The notes beneath the pieces are model-generated. The model did not search any database. It was not told the origin of the DNA and saw nothing but the letters and a program-made list of their open reading frames with translations. 64,000 nucleotides of DNA. Source: UBA3064 sp023258775 (GTDB lineage: Bacteria > Pseudomonadota > Gammaproteobacteria > Burkholderiales > Burkholderiaceae_E). The stretch covers positions 1-64,000 of the forward strand of contig JBIKXS010000010.1 of the NCBI GenBank assembly GCA_044355655.1, read 5' to 3'. Shown here piece after piece: positions 1-7,786 of this stretch; within the stretch, counting starts at the first letter, position 1; every line of letters begins with the position of its first letter. A program made the position numbers and the translations under genes.

Positions 1-194
1 ATGCCGTGGGTAGCGCTTTGGCCTTACAAAATAGCATTGGCTTTGCCATCACGATGTTCACGATAAGCTTAGCGAGTGCGTGGATCGATTCGATCGGTGC
101 CTGGGTGGCGTGGGTGCTCTTACCGGGGCCTATTGCAGGGCTTTGGGCCATGCGAACACTTTGGTCGCCGCAAGAAAACGCCAATTCCTCTTAA
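1..194 (+). CDS. MFS-type transporter, C-terminal fragment (partial)
   Basis: The frame is open from the left edge of the window and stops with TAA at 192-194, so only the last ~63 residues are seen. They are strongly hydrophobic and form two membrane segments separated by a short turn (IGAWVAW...LLPGPIAGLWAM), followed by a short polar tail. This looks like the last two helices of a major facilitator superfamily permease. The family call is an inference from the hydrophobic pattern and the glycine/proline-rich last helix; the substrate cannot be told. The gene converges on the glycerophosphodiesterase gene, with 69 nt between the stops and no obvious terminator hairpin. Confidence 0.5.
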   Translation, partial: AVGSALALQNSIGFAITMFTISLASAWIDSIGAWVAWVLLPGPIAGLWAMRTLWSPQENANSS

Positions 195-263
195 ATGGGG
201 CCTGAGCCGATCGGTCTTATCCCAGTGTGCCAAGTCAAGAATATTCAGCCTGGCCACCAGTAT

Positions 264-1283
264 TCAGGAGGCGCCTGGTGCGCGATACTGGCCCCGTGCT
301 TTGAGCAATTGAATCGCTCGGTCGGGTCGGTTCGTGACAAGACCATCAATGCCCATATCGAGCATTTGGGTCATCTGGGTTGTGTCGTCAACGGTCCAGG
401 CAAGCACCTTAAGTCCAAGTTTATGGGCGATATCGATTTGAGATCGATCTAAATGTGGGTAAGAACAAGACCAATGCGATCCGCCAGCTGCTTTAATCAT
501 ATGGGGAATCGAGGCAAAGCGTCGGCGTTGAAAACCTGCTGTCCATTTGGAATCGCCCCCATCGCCAGGCTCGATATTATTTATCGAAGGGTAAGCCGTA
601 CTCACGTAAACAGTTTCCATGCCTGGTGATTGTCTTTGAATCAGTTGCAGGCTTCGCCAATCAAAAGAAAGCACCTGAACGCGCTGCTCTAAACGGTATT
701 GCCTAATTAGGTCGAGCAAATGGCCAACAACATGCTCAGGCGAGGCCGTGTAAGAAGGCCTCAGCGGGGAGATCTTGGTTTCGATGGCAAAGCGAATATG
801 CTTGGCATCTTGCTTGCTGACCCAATCGAAAAGATCTGAAAGTTTTGGAATTTTCAACTGTTCGATGGCAACTTGTTCGGGAAACCTCGATCCGTAGCGT
901 GAGTTGGGTCGTAGTGAGCCGACCTGATACTGCTGCAATTGCTCGTAAGTCAGATCGATGATTCGCGGTCCCCGGCGATCGAGGAAGTTGCCGTCCGGCC
1001 CTCGGGTAATGTCGGGATTTAAATCTGGATCGTGGCTTATGACCATGACATCATCTTTGGTCATCACCACATCAAGTTCGAGTGTATGAACGCCGATCTC
1101 AACAGCCTTGGCAAATGAAGGTATCGTGTTTTCAGGCAGCAGACCAGGTGCGCCTCGATGGCCTTGCAAATCAACCCAGGGCCGAGCCTGCGCAGCGTGT
1201 GCCTGTTCCGTCTTCAAAGCAGCAAACATTGAAACAGTCATGTTGCTTAGCATCGCCCGGCGCGATAAGAACGTGTTATTCAT
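264..1283 (-). CDS. Glycerophosphodiester phosphodiesterase, exported
   Basis: The 339-residue protein should hydrolyse glycerophosphodiesters to glycerol-3-phosphate and an alcohol. It has the GDPD signature: GHRGAPGLLPENT near residue 42 with the catalytic His-Arg, the ELDVVMTKDD metal-binding acidic pair, and ISHDPDLN with the second histidine. The C-terminus has the WTVDD and GIDGLVTNRPD elements found at the end of the TIM barrel. The N-terminus contains SRRAML followed by a hydrophobic stretch ending AHAAQA, which resembles a twin-arginine or Sec signal, so a periplasmic location is likely. It is divergent from the PcaB-like lyase gene, with only 32 nt between start codons. Whether it acts like GlpQ or UgpQ cannot be decided from the sequence. 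Confidence 0.9.
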   Translation of the reverse strand: MNNTFLSRRAMLSNMTVSMFAALKTEQAHAAQARPWVDLQGHRGAPGLLPENTIPSFAKAVEIGVHTLELDVVMTKDDVMVISHDPDLNPDITRGPDGNFLDRRGPRIIDLTYEQLQQYQVGSLRPNSRYGSRFPEQVAIEQLKIPKLSDLFDWVSKQDAKHIRFAIETKISPLRPSYTASPEHVVGHLLDLIRQYRLEQRVQVLSFDWRSLQLIQRQSPGMETVYVSTAYPSINNIEPGDGGDSKWTAGFQRRRFASIPHMIKAAGGSHWSCSYPHLDRSQIDIAHKLGLKVLAWTVDDTTQMTQMLDMGIDGLVTNRPDRAIQLLKARGQYRAPGAS

Positions 1284-1315
1284 CAGTCTTGATCAAATCA
1301 GATGGAGTAAGACAC

Positions 1316-2686
1316 ATGATAAGCCTGCAAAGTGCAAGCACGGTACTGGATTCAATGCTGTTTAAGGATAGCTTCGGTACGCCTGCTATGCGCGCGGTCT
1401 TTTCAGATCAGCGTGCCATGCACTATTGCATCGAGGTCGAAGTTGCGCTTGCCGCAGCGCAAGCCAAGTGCGGGATCATTCCTCTTGAGGCTGCGCGAAC
1501 CATTGCAAATTGCTGCAAGCTGGAGCTCATCGATTGGCAGCGCATGAAGTCAGAGACCGAGGTCGTCGGCTATCCGATCCTGCCTTTGGTGCACCAATTG
1601 GTGCCTATGTGTGGCGATGCGGGTCGTTATGTGCACTGGGGGGCAACAACCCAGGACATTATGGATAGCGCCCTGGTTTTGCAATTACGAGAGGCGATTG
1701 AATTACTACAGCGTGATTTATATAAGGTTCGAAAAGCGCTTCAAAGGCTTGCAAGCGATCATCGTGATACGGTGATGGCAGGTCGCACTCACCTACAACA
1801 AGCCCTGCCGATCACTTTTGGTTTGAAAGCAGCAATTTGGCTTGGCATGCTTGACCGACAGCATCAACGCTTACAAGAGCTTAAGCCCAGACTACTGGTG
1901 GGCCAGTTTGCCGGCGCAGCTGGAACGCTTGCGTCGCTTGGCAGCAAAGGCTTGATGGTTCAAGAAGCGCTGATGGAAGCGCTTTCGCTTGGGGTCCCCA
2001 CCACGCCATGGCATGTGGCCCGCGATAATTTGGGTGAAGTGGTGAACTGGCTAGGGCTTCTCACCGCTTGTCTTGGGAAGATCGCTCTGGATGTGATCTT
2101 GATGGCATCGACCGAAGTAGCTGAGCTAGCAGAGCCCTTTGTGAAAGGTCGTGGCGCTAGTAGTACGATGCCGCAAAAGCGCAATCCCATCAGCAGCGAA
2201 TTAATGCTCGCCGCTGCGAAAGCCGTTCGACAGCATGCGGGATTGATGCTTGATGCAATGGTTCAGGATTTAGAGCGAGCAACCGGGCCGTGGCACGCAG
2301 AGTGGATTGCGATTCCGCAAAGCTTTATGCACAGTGCCGGTGCTTTGCACCAGGCAGTCTTCATGCTCGAAGGTCTTGAGGTTGACAGCAAGCGCATGCG
2401 TCAGAATCTAGATCTTACCAAGGGCTTAATTGTCGCTGAGGCTGTGATGATGGGATTAGCACCTTATCTCGGACGCCAGCAAGCGCATGATCTTGTTTAT
2501 GAAGCTTGTCGAGCCTGCCACCAGCAAGGCGGGATGCTCTTTGATCACTTATATGCACAAGCGAGCATCCGTGAGCTTTTGAGCGAATCGCAGTGCCGAG
2601 CGCTTACCGATCCAACCCAATACCTCGGCAGCACAGGCGATATGGTTGATCGAGCACTTGCTGCATCGCGAGCGCTCGATGACTAG
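1316..2686 (+). CDS. PcaB-like lyase (3-carboxy-cis,cis-muconate cycloisomerase / adenylosuccinate lyase family)
   Basis: This 456-residue protein belongs to the fumarase/aspartase superfamily. The signature loop is GRGASSTMPQKRNP (around residue 285), with the catalytic serine in the SS pair. Other conserved elements are the early VHWGATTQDIMD segment and GRTHLQQALPITFG. The pattern (GATTQDIMD, LQELKPRLLVGQFAGAAG, GPWHAEW, NLDLTKGLIVAEA) matches PcaB more closely than PurB. PcaB converts 3-carboxymuconate to the muconolactone in the protocatechuate branch. The frame is open further upstream, but the ATG at 1316 gives the usual family length and N-terminus (DSFGTPAMRAVFSDQ). No other pca gene is adjacent, so the true substrate may differ. 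The gene converges on the flavin reductase gene. Confidence 0.75.
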   Translation: MISLQSASTVLDSMLFKDSFGTPAMRAVFSDQRAMHYCIEVEVALAAAQAKCGIIPLEAARTIANCCKLELIDWQRMKSETEVVGYPILPLVHQLVPMCGDAGRYVHWGATTQDIMDSALVLQLREAIELLQRDLYKVRKALQRLASDHRDTVMAGRTHLQQALPITFGLKAAIWLGMLDRQHQRLQELKPRLLVGQFAGAAGTLASLGSKGLMVQEALMEALSLGVPTTPWHVARDNLGEVVNWLGLLTACLGKIALDVILMASTEVAELAEPFVKGRGASSTMPQKRNPISSELMLAAAKAVRQHAGLMLDAMVQDLERATGPWHAEWIAIPQSFMHSAGALHQAVFMLEGLEVDSKRMRQNLDLTKGLIVAEAVMMGLAPYLGRQQAHDLVYEACRACHQQGGMLFDHLYAQASIRELLSESQCRALTDPTQYLGSTGDMVDRALAASRALDD

Positions 2687-2701
2687 CTTTATGCCGCCAT
2701 C

Positions 2702-2742
2702 AAGGCTTGGGGCTGTTATCGGTAGACTCCGTCCCAAGCCTT
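2702..2742. terminator. Inverted repeat between convergent genes, possible terminator
   Basis: Two perfect 10-nt arms (AAGGCTTGGG at 2702-2711 and CCCAAGCCTT at 2733-2742) are separated by 21 nt. The repeat lies between the stop of the PcaB-like gene (2686) and the end of the flavin reductase gene, whose last codons contain the right arm. Neither strand has a following T-run, so it is at best a weak or factor-dependent terminator, or an RNA-stabilising stem. Confidence 0.35.
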
Positions 2743-3384
2743 ATCTTCAACGTTTGCTGATTTGCCATCAGGACTAACCGTGGGGCGGTTTAATTCAAAC
2801 ATGTTCTCGGTACCGACAACGGCGTAATCCATATAGCCAAGTCTCGCTATGGGCCGCATGGCGGCTACGTCAACCCGACCATCACGCAAGTATTGGTCAT
2901 CAATATAAACCCCGATGACTTCTCCAAAAACAACGGTCCATAAGGAATCGCTCTTGCCTTCAGGTGGTGGGAGCTCAAGCGTTTTCCATAGTCTGCACTC
3001 AAGTGCGACAGGGCTTTGTGCAACCCGGGGTGCTTTGACGAACCGGGATGCCGCAGGGCTCAAGCCTGCAAGCTTAAACTCATCGATCTCAGGACCAACG
3101 GCGGCCGAACTCATATTCATGGCTGATCGCAATGCGTCAGTTGCAATCGAGCAAGTAAACTCGCCCGATGCTTCGATGTTTCTGAGGCTGTCTTTGCGTC
3201 CACCCGATGAAAAAACCACCATCGGCGGCTTATCGCTCACCGCATTAAAAAAACTATAGGGCGCAAGATTCAAAACACCATCTGGAGAAAGACTTGATAT
3301 CCAACCGATTGGCCTTGGTACGACGACTGCTTTAAAGGGGTCGTGCTTCATGCCGTGTTGATTATTTTTGGTGTCGTAATACAT
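2716..3384 (-). CDS. Flavin reductase-like FMN-binding split-barrel protein
   Basis: This 222-residue protein has the flavin reductase-like domain (DIM6/NTAB type). The N-terminal half shows the conserved PRPIGWISSLSPDGVLNLAPYSFFN element and PPMVVFSSGGRKDSLRNIE, which bind FMN. The C-terminal part ends with MRPIARLGYMDYAVV, typical of the group. Such proteins bind FMN and either supply reduced flavin to a partner monooxygenase or act as small oxidoreductases. It is the last gene of the minus-strand aromatic block and starts 3 nt after the SnoaL-like gene, so co-translation is likely. A partial paralogue lies at the right edge of the window. The physiological partner is unknown. Confidence 0.85.
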   Translation of the reverse strand: MYYDTKNNQHGMKHDPFKAVVVPRPIGWISSLSPDGVLNLAPYSFFNAVSDKPPMVVFSSGGRKDSLRNIEASGEFTCSIATDALRSAMNMSSAAVGPEIDEFKLAGLSPAASRFVKAPRVAQSPVALECRLWKTLELPPPEGKSDSLWTVVFGEVIGVYIDDQYLRDGRVDVAAMRPIARLGYMDYAVVGTENMFELNRPTVSPDGKSANVEDKAWDGVYR

Positions 3385-3387
3385 GTT

Positions 3388-3879
3388 CTAACCTTGTTGG
3401 CGCTTCAAGAGGTGATGTTTAGTGTCAGCTTGCAAGCGCAAGTCACCCGCATAACGTTCTAATAAACGTGATATTTTCTCGGCAGGCATTTGCAGCTGAG
3501 CAAAGGCCATGCCTCGGTCAAAAACCTCGGCATAGTCCTGAATCAAATCGTCGCGCAAGTGAAAGCGCGCCATGCCGTTAAAACAAATGATCTGATCTTT
3601 GACCGGATCGAGTTTAGATCGATAACTAAACTGATAACTCGCATAAGCGAGGTCACCTGCACGAAGCGGATGCAAAAAATCCCAGTGAAATTCGCGGCCA
3701 CCTTCATGAAAGCGCTCAATCATCGATGCTATCTCATCCCGACCGCGATGAACGCCGAAAAATCCATCGTCATAACTTCCCTCAGGATGGAATAACGCGG
3801 CAAAGCCTAAGGGATCAGGTGTACAGGCTGCTTTGACAAAGCGATCGAGCAGCCCTCCGAACTTCGCCATGCCATCCAT
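3388..3879 (-). CDS. SnoaL/NTF2-like protein
   Basis: The 163-residue protein looks like a member of the NTF2/SnoaL-like fold. It has an N-terminal helix followed by DPLGFAALFHPEGSYDDGFFGVHRGRDEI and a curved-sheet pattern (REFHWDFLHPLRAGDLAYASYQFSY, then FNGMARFHLRDDLIQDYAEVFD). In this fold small polar substrates bind in the cone, and members include hydratases, isomerases and ring-hydroxylating dioxygenase beta subunits. The ATG at 3879 was chosen with AAGGA about ten bases upstream; TTG codons at 3882 and 3885 are alternatives. The C-terminal ~25 residues are charged and probably disordered. The position between a TRAP receptor and a flavin reductase suggests a role in aromatic or organic-acid catabolism, but no specific reaction can be assigned. 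Confidence 0.65.
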   Translation of the reverse strand: MDGMAKFGGLLDRFVKAACTPDPLGFAALFHPEGSYDDGFFGVHRGRDEIASMIERFHEGGREFHWDFLHPLRAGDLAYASYQFSYRSKLDPVKDQIICFNGMARFHLRDDLIQDYAEVFDRGMAFAQLQMPAEKISRLLERYAGDLRLQADTKHHLLKRQQG

Positions 3880-3924
3880 CAACAATCTGATCCTTTGAGC
3901 TTTAAGTTACTTAGATCGTTAACG

Positions 3925-4959
3925 TTATTTTGTGTAAGTTTTGATCAATTCCCGGGCTGAGGACAATAGCGCCTTGCCGTCTGCGCCGCGTTTTGTCATT
4001 TCTTCAGCCCATTCATCGTCAAGACGATCGGTCGCCTGACGCCACTTCTCAAGCTCAGCCTTTGGAATTTGGTTGATGGTATAGCCCTGAGTGGCGGCGA
4101 AAGTTGCACGGCCAGGTACGTCATTGCCTGATTGGGTTCGTCCCAAAAAGGCTGAAAATTCACGGCCAGAGTTTTTGTCGATCACAGCCTTCAAATCGTT
4201 GGGCAGCGAGTCGTACTTGGCTTTGTTCATCGGTACGATAAACACGGTTGTATAAAGCGCCTCGAAACTGCGGTCGGGTTCAGCAACGTATTTGGTTAGC
4301 TCATGTACGCGTAAACCAGGTGCTACCTCATAGGGAATTACTGCGCCATCAATAACACCTTTTGACAAGGCTTCAGGCACTTGTGGGACAGGCATGCCCA
4401 CTGGTGTTGCGCCAAGCATTGCAAGCATTTTGTTGGTGAGGCGGGTGGGTGCCCTGAGCTTCATGCCTTTGAAATCAGCTAAGGTTTTGATCGGTTTGCT
4501 TTTTGTAAAGATATTACCCGGTCCGTGCACATGAACGGCGAGCAGCTTGACTTGTGAATATTCATCCATCGCATGCTTCTGAACAAAGTCCCAAGCAGCT
4601 CGGCTTGTCGACTCGGCATTGGTCATCATGAAGGGAAGCTCAAAGATTTCCGATTTTGGAAAACGGCCTGCCGAATAGCCAGCGACTGTCCACACCACAT
4701 CAGCCACGCCGTCTTTGGCCTGGTCAAAAAGTTGCGGAGGCGATCCACCTAATTGCATGGCAGGAAAAATTTGACACTGCAAGCGGTTATTCGAATCTTT
4801 TGCAATGTTGGTACACCAGTCAGCGAGCATCTTGGTGTGTTGGATCGACTGCGGTCCCAAGAAATGATGAACCTTTAAGGTAATGGTTTGCGCAGCAGTC
4901 CCAGCCGATGCGGTCATCACGGCAAGGCTAAGGGCTAATGGGGTCAGGCGAATCTTCAC
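3925..4959 (-). CDS. TRAP transporter solute receptor, DctP family (no adjacent membrane subunits)
   Basis: The 344-residue protein starts with GTG preceded by GAGGAG. It has a clear Sec signal (MKIRLTPLALSLAVMTASAGTAAQ), so it should be periplasmic. The mature protein begins TITLKVHHFLGPQS and contains FELPFMMTNAESTS, the VHVHGPGNIFT region and LKGMKLRAPTRLTNKMLAMLGATPVGMPVPQVPEALSKGVIDG, which includes the conserved arginine that holds a carboxylate ligand in DctP proteins. It would deliver a small organic or aromatic acid to a DctQM pair. No dctQ or dctM is adjacent. The complete TRAP set at 9.4-12.5 kb has its own receptor. It lies downstream of gentisate dioxygenase, which makes an aromatic acid a reasonable but unproven ligand. 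Confidence 0.88.
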   Translation of the reverse strand: MKIRLTPLALSLAVMTASAGTAAQTITLKVHHFLGPQSIQHTKMLADWCTNIAKDSNNRLQCQIFPAMQLGGSPPQLFDQAKDGVADVVWTVAGYSAGRFPKSEIFELPFMMTNAESTSRAAWDFVQKHAMDEYSQVKLLAVHVHGPGNIFTKSKPIKTLADFKGMKLRAPTRLTNKMLAMLGATPVGMPVPQVPEALSKGVIDGAVIPYEVAPGLRVHELTKYVAEPDRSFEALYTTVFIVPMNKAKYDSLPNDLKAVIDKNSGREFSAFLGRTQSGNDVPGRATFAATQGYTINQIPKAELEKWRQATDRLDDEWAEEMTKRGADGKALLSSARELIKTYTK

Positions 4960-5026
4960 TGTTATGTCTCCTCGTTGAGCGTTTCGAAAAGCCGGATCAT
5001 GGCATGAGTGCGCTTGGCTCGTCTAA

Positions 5027-6082
5027 TTAAGCGCGGGTTTCGTGCAACCCAAGCTTTCGATGCAAAGGGCTTTCGTCGGCTAAAAAAAGGTAGCAGCCTT
5101 GTTCGGGATCTGGGTTTGACAAGTGGATAGACACATAGCCGGGTAGGCAGGCTGTATCTGCAAGATCAAGTCTGCCAAGGCTGGTCTCCGACTGCCCGGC
5201 AATCGACCAGCCGACATCGCAGCAACCCTCGATCGCATGCATAACCATCGCGCTTGATTGCGCAGGAAGATGACAGTGCTGCCCTGGTCCAATTCTCAAG
5301 GCATAAAAGCCAAGCATTTGCAAGGCATCGCTTCCTGTTTCCGGGTTGATAAAGGTCAGCAAGGCGTTTGCTTCACCCTGAGAGGCCAACCGATCAAGAC
5401 TTTGTTTTGTTTTTTCATAAGTGTAGTGCAGCATCGGATACTGGCTGGTATTACGTTTTAAATACGTTGTCGGTGCAAGTCCCGAAGCTTGATAAGCGCT
5501 TGATCGTCTGAGTGGATCCTTATTTGCTACTTGCGCCGGGCCAGCCTCGTGATAAGAGGTTTCAAGGTAATACACCAGGGGTAAGTCAAGCACATCAAGC
5601 CAAACCACGGGATCTTTGCCCTCATGGCCATGCTCATGCCAAAGTCCCGTCGGGGTCAGGATTAAATCGCCGCGCTTCATCTCGCAGCGTTCGCCCTCAA
5701 CAGTGGTGTAGGCACCGTCGCCTTCAACCACCATGCGCACCGCGTTGGGCGTGTGTCGGTGTGCTGGCGCCCATTCGCCTGGGAGTAATAATTGCATCCC
5801 CAGATACATCGAAGGGCTTGCCTGCATACGATCGAGGCCATGGCCTGGGTTGGCAAGCACAAGTACCCGACGTTCTGCTTTCTCAATCGGCGTCAGCCTG
5901 CCTGCTTCGATCAAGAGTGGCCGAATATCGCAGTAGTGCCAAAGGGTTGCGAGGGTACGTGGGCATGGTCGAGTAGCCGGCATCACCCCTCGTAGGCTAG
6001 GCCATAGGGGCAACAAATTGCGCTGACGCAGTGCATCGACATAGTCCTTCGGTAAGTCCTCGAGTCGACCTAATTCACTCAT
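5027..6082 (-). CDS. gtdA: Gentisate 1,2-dioxygenase
   Basis: This 351-residue bicupin should cleave gentisate between C1 and C2 to maleylpyruvate, using Fe(II) and oxygen. The N-terminal cupin has the metal-binding set PAHRHTPNAVR and GLWHEHGHEG around residues 107-153, giving the expected three histidines. The family elements GDLILTPTGLWHEHGHE and VVWLDVLDLPLVYYLE are present. The second cupin (ALRIGPGQHCHLPAQSS) keeps fewer possible ligands, as is usual for the family. The length matches characterised gentisate dioxygenases. It lies between the 3-hydroxybenzoate 6-hydroxylase-like gene upstream and a TRAP receptor downstream on the same strand, which fits a gentisate pathway. Maleylpyruvate isomerase and fumarylpyruvate hydrolase are not in the window. 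Confidence 0.9.
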   Translation of the reverse strand: MSELGRLEDLPKDYVDALRQRNLLPLWPSLRGVMPATRPCPRTLATLWHYCDIRPLLIEAGRLTPIEKAERRVLVLANPGHGLDRMQASPSMYLGMQLLLPGEWAPAHRHTPNAVRMVVEGDGAYTTVEGERCEMKRGDLILTPTGLWHEHGHEGKDPVVWLDVLDLPLVYYLETSYHEAGPAQVANKDPLRRSSAYQASGLAPTTYLKRNTSQYPMLHYTYEKTKQSLDRLASQGEANALLTFINPETGSDALQMLGFYALRIGPGQHCHLPAQSSAMVMHAIEGCCDVGWSIAGQSETSLGRLDLADTACLPGYVSIHLSNPDPEQGCYLFLADESPLHRKLGLHETRA

Positions 6083-6145
6083 GAGACTCCCCTTGACGCG
6101 AAAGTGGGTGAAGGTATCGAGCTAATTCAATCATTAGGTCTTCGC

Positions 6146-7363
6146 TTAGCTCGTCATGACATCGCCTCGCCAGCCGTAAAGCCAGTGTAAGGCCTCATAA
6201 AAACCTTCAACCGATCGTCCCCGCCACAAATCATTTCGGACGAGGCGCTCGACTCCTTCAGCATGGTATATCCGCCCCATGTCCCTCGCTGATAAGACAA
6301 TCCGGGCTGTGCGGGCGACACGTGCTTTTTGATACCGGTCAAAGGCGAGTTGAAGATCGCCCGGGGCACCTTGTACGCACTGGCCCAGGGTGACCGCATC
6401 TTCAAGCGCCATGCAAGCACCTTGAGCCATGTACTGGGTGGTCGGGTGAGCTGCATCGCCAAGCAGTGTAACAAGACCAAAACTCCATTGCTCAATGGGA
6501 TCGCGGTCCGCGGTAGCCCAGCGCCGCCAGGACTTTGGAAGATCGATCAGCTGCCTTGCTTGCGGAATAACACCTTGGAAATAAGACTGAACCTCTTCAG
6601 CGCTCCCATCACGAACGCCCCATTGTTCTTCGTGTCGGCTGTGAAAAGTCACCACGAGGTTGTACTGTTCGCCGCCTCGAAGCGGGTAGTGAACGAGATG
6701 ACACTTTGGCCCGACCCAAATCGCTGCTGCATTCCAGCGTAAATCGGCTGGAAATGCCTCGCGATCGACAACGGCCCGATAGACGACGTGGCCTGTCACT
6801 CTTGCCTGATCGCCAACAAATTGCTCCCGGACAATCGACTTGATGCCGTCAGCACCGATGAGGGCGGCCCCTGTGTACTTGTTGCCTAATTGGTCTTCAA
6901 CGCAAACCTGTTGCTCATCTTGGCTTATTGAGCAAACCCTGACCGAGGTATGAAAGCTGATGCCTGGGACTTGCATCGCAGCCTCAAGCAAGCTGTTGTG
7001 GGCATCGACCCTGTGAATGACCGCATAGGGATTGCCAAAACGGCTCATAAAGGCATCGCCCGTTGGAATCTTTGCGACCTGATAGCCGTCGAGCGCATCG
7101 TGCATGACCAAATAATCAGTGTAGACCGCGCGTTTTCTGGCAATCGGACCGACACCAAGTAAGTCGAAGGCATGAAAGGCATTGGGACCGAGCTGCATGC
7201 CCGCACCGATTTCGCCAATCTCAGCTGATTGCTCAAGGACTTTGACCTCTTTGCCCGCCTTGGCTAGCGCAAGTGCTGCCGCGAGCCCGCCGATACCGCC
7301 ACCGGCAACCAGGATCGCCTGATCCCGCTGGACCGCGGAAAGCGCACAGTGCATCATTGCCAT
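6146..7363 (-). CDS. FAD-dependent monooxygenase, probably 3-hydroxybenzoate 6-hydroxylase
   Basis: The 405-residue protein is a class A flavoprotein hydroxylase. It shows the N-terminal dinucleotide-binding loop VAGGGIGGLAAALALAKAG (residues ~19-37), the middle ALIGADGIKS motif that contacts FAD and NAD(P)H, and the late LLGDAAHPTTQYMAQGACMALEDA motif. The QYMAQGACMALEDA form and the C-terminal IYHAEGVERLVRN segment match 3-hydroxybenzoate 6-monooxygenases better than salicylate 1-hydroxylases. Its product would be gentisate, the substrate of the next gene, 63 nt downstream. The start at 7363 has no clear ribosome binding site; ATG codons at 7357 and 7354 are alternatives. It is divergent from a small membrane-protein gene, with 38 nt between starts. 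Confidence 0.82.
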   Translation of the reverse strand: MAMMHCALSAVQRDQAILVAGGGIGGLAAALALAKAGKEVKVLEQSAEIGEIGAGMQLGPNAFHAFDLLGVGPIARKRAVYTDYLVMHDALDGYQVAKIPTGDAFMSRFGNPYAVIHRVDAHNSLLEAAMQVPGISFHTSVRVCSISQDEQQVCVEDQLGNKYTGAALIGADGIKSIVREQFVGDQARVTGHVVYRAVVDREAFPADLRWNAAAIWVGPKCHLVHYPLRGGEQYNLVVTFHSRHEEQWGVRDGSAEEVQSYFQGVIPQARQLIDLPKSWRRWATADRDPIEQWSFGLVTLLGDAAHPTTQYMAQGACMALEDAVTLGQCVQGAPGDLQLAFDRYQKARVARTARIVLSARDMGRIYHAEGVERLVRNDLWRGRSVEGFYEALHWLYGWRGDVMTS

Positions 7364-7401
7364 TAGCGTTTGCGTTTGCTTGAAGCCTGGGAGTTCATGA
7401 A

Positions 7402-7530
7402 ATGATTGCTGCGATTGTCATCATTATTATCCTTGTTGGTGCGCTTGCCGCCTGGCTTGGCTTTCGCACCGGTTATCGGCGTGGTTGGCTGGCGCGAGAC
7501 CAACAAATCAACTTAGAGAACCAAGCATAG
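7402..7530 (+). CDS. Small single-span membrane protein, 42 residues
   Basis: The ATG at 7402 is preceded by GGGAG at about the right distance, and the frame runs 42 codons to TAG. The peptide begins MIAAIVIIIILVGALAAWLG, one uninterrupted hydrophobic helix. It continues with the positively charged FRTGYRRGWLARD and a short polar tail. The charge layout predicts an N-out, C-in inner-membrane protein. I do not recognise a family. It is divergent from the 3-hydroxybenzoate hydroxylase gene and has no same-strand neighbour close by. The clean helix/basic-tail layout and the Shine-Dalgarno site support a real gene, but its short length leaves doubt. Confidence 0.5.
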   Translation: MIAAIVIIIILVGALAAWLGFRTGYRRGWLARDQQINLENQA

Positions 7531-7781
7531 CAAGTTAAGGTGTTGCCCTGAGTCTCGATATCGACGTAGTCAGTATTCAAGCAAGCGATCCGCCGTGCGG
7601 CATCAACCCGAATCGGTCTGGTCTTATATTGTTCTGATTTTCAATAAATGTAGACCTTGTCTTTTGATCATCAGCCTGCCGAGCGGGCGAGGGAGCAAAC
7701 GATTAGAGGATTTGCCGATTTGTTTGAATGATTACCAGCCCATTTTCGGAGGGCTTTTCGCTAAGTTCGGAGGGCTTTGGG
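7531..7781. other. Intergenic stretch (251 nt)
   Basis: This stretch lies between the small membrane-protein gene and the end of the Gfo/Idh gene. It contains no convincing reading frame with a ribosome binding site. Its right end holds the first copy and most of the second copy of a 21-nt direct repeat (7745-7786). No terminator stem with a T-run was found. Confidence 0.5.
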
Positions 7782-7786
7782 CTAAG
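7745..7786. repeat. 21-nt direct repeat, two copies, at the stop codon of the Gfo/Idh gene
   Basis: Two adjacent 21-nt units (7745-7765 and 7766-7786) both begin TTCGGAGGGCTTT and end GCTAAG, differing at two positions in the middle. The second copy covers the TAG stop codon of the minus-strand oxidoreductase gene (7782-7784). Because the unit is a multiple of three, the first copy places another in-frame TAG further downstream. It resembles other stop-codon repeats in this window at 32361-32459 and 49894-49977. Confidence 0.85.

Noticed and set aside
1082..1315. Upstream extension of the PcaB-like reading frame
   Set aside because: The extra ~78 residues overlap the divergent phosphodiesterase gene and do not resemble the family N-terminus.
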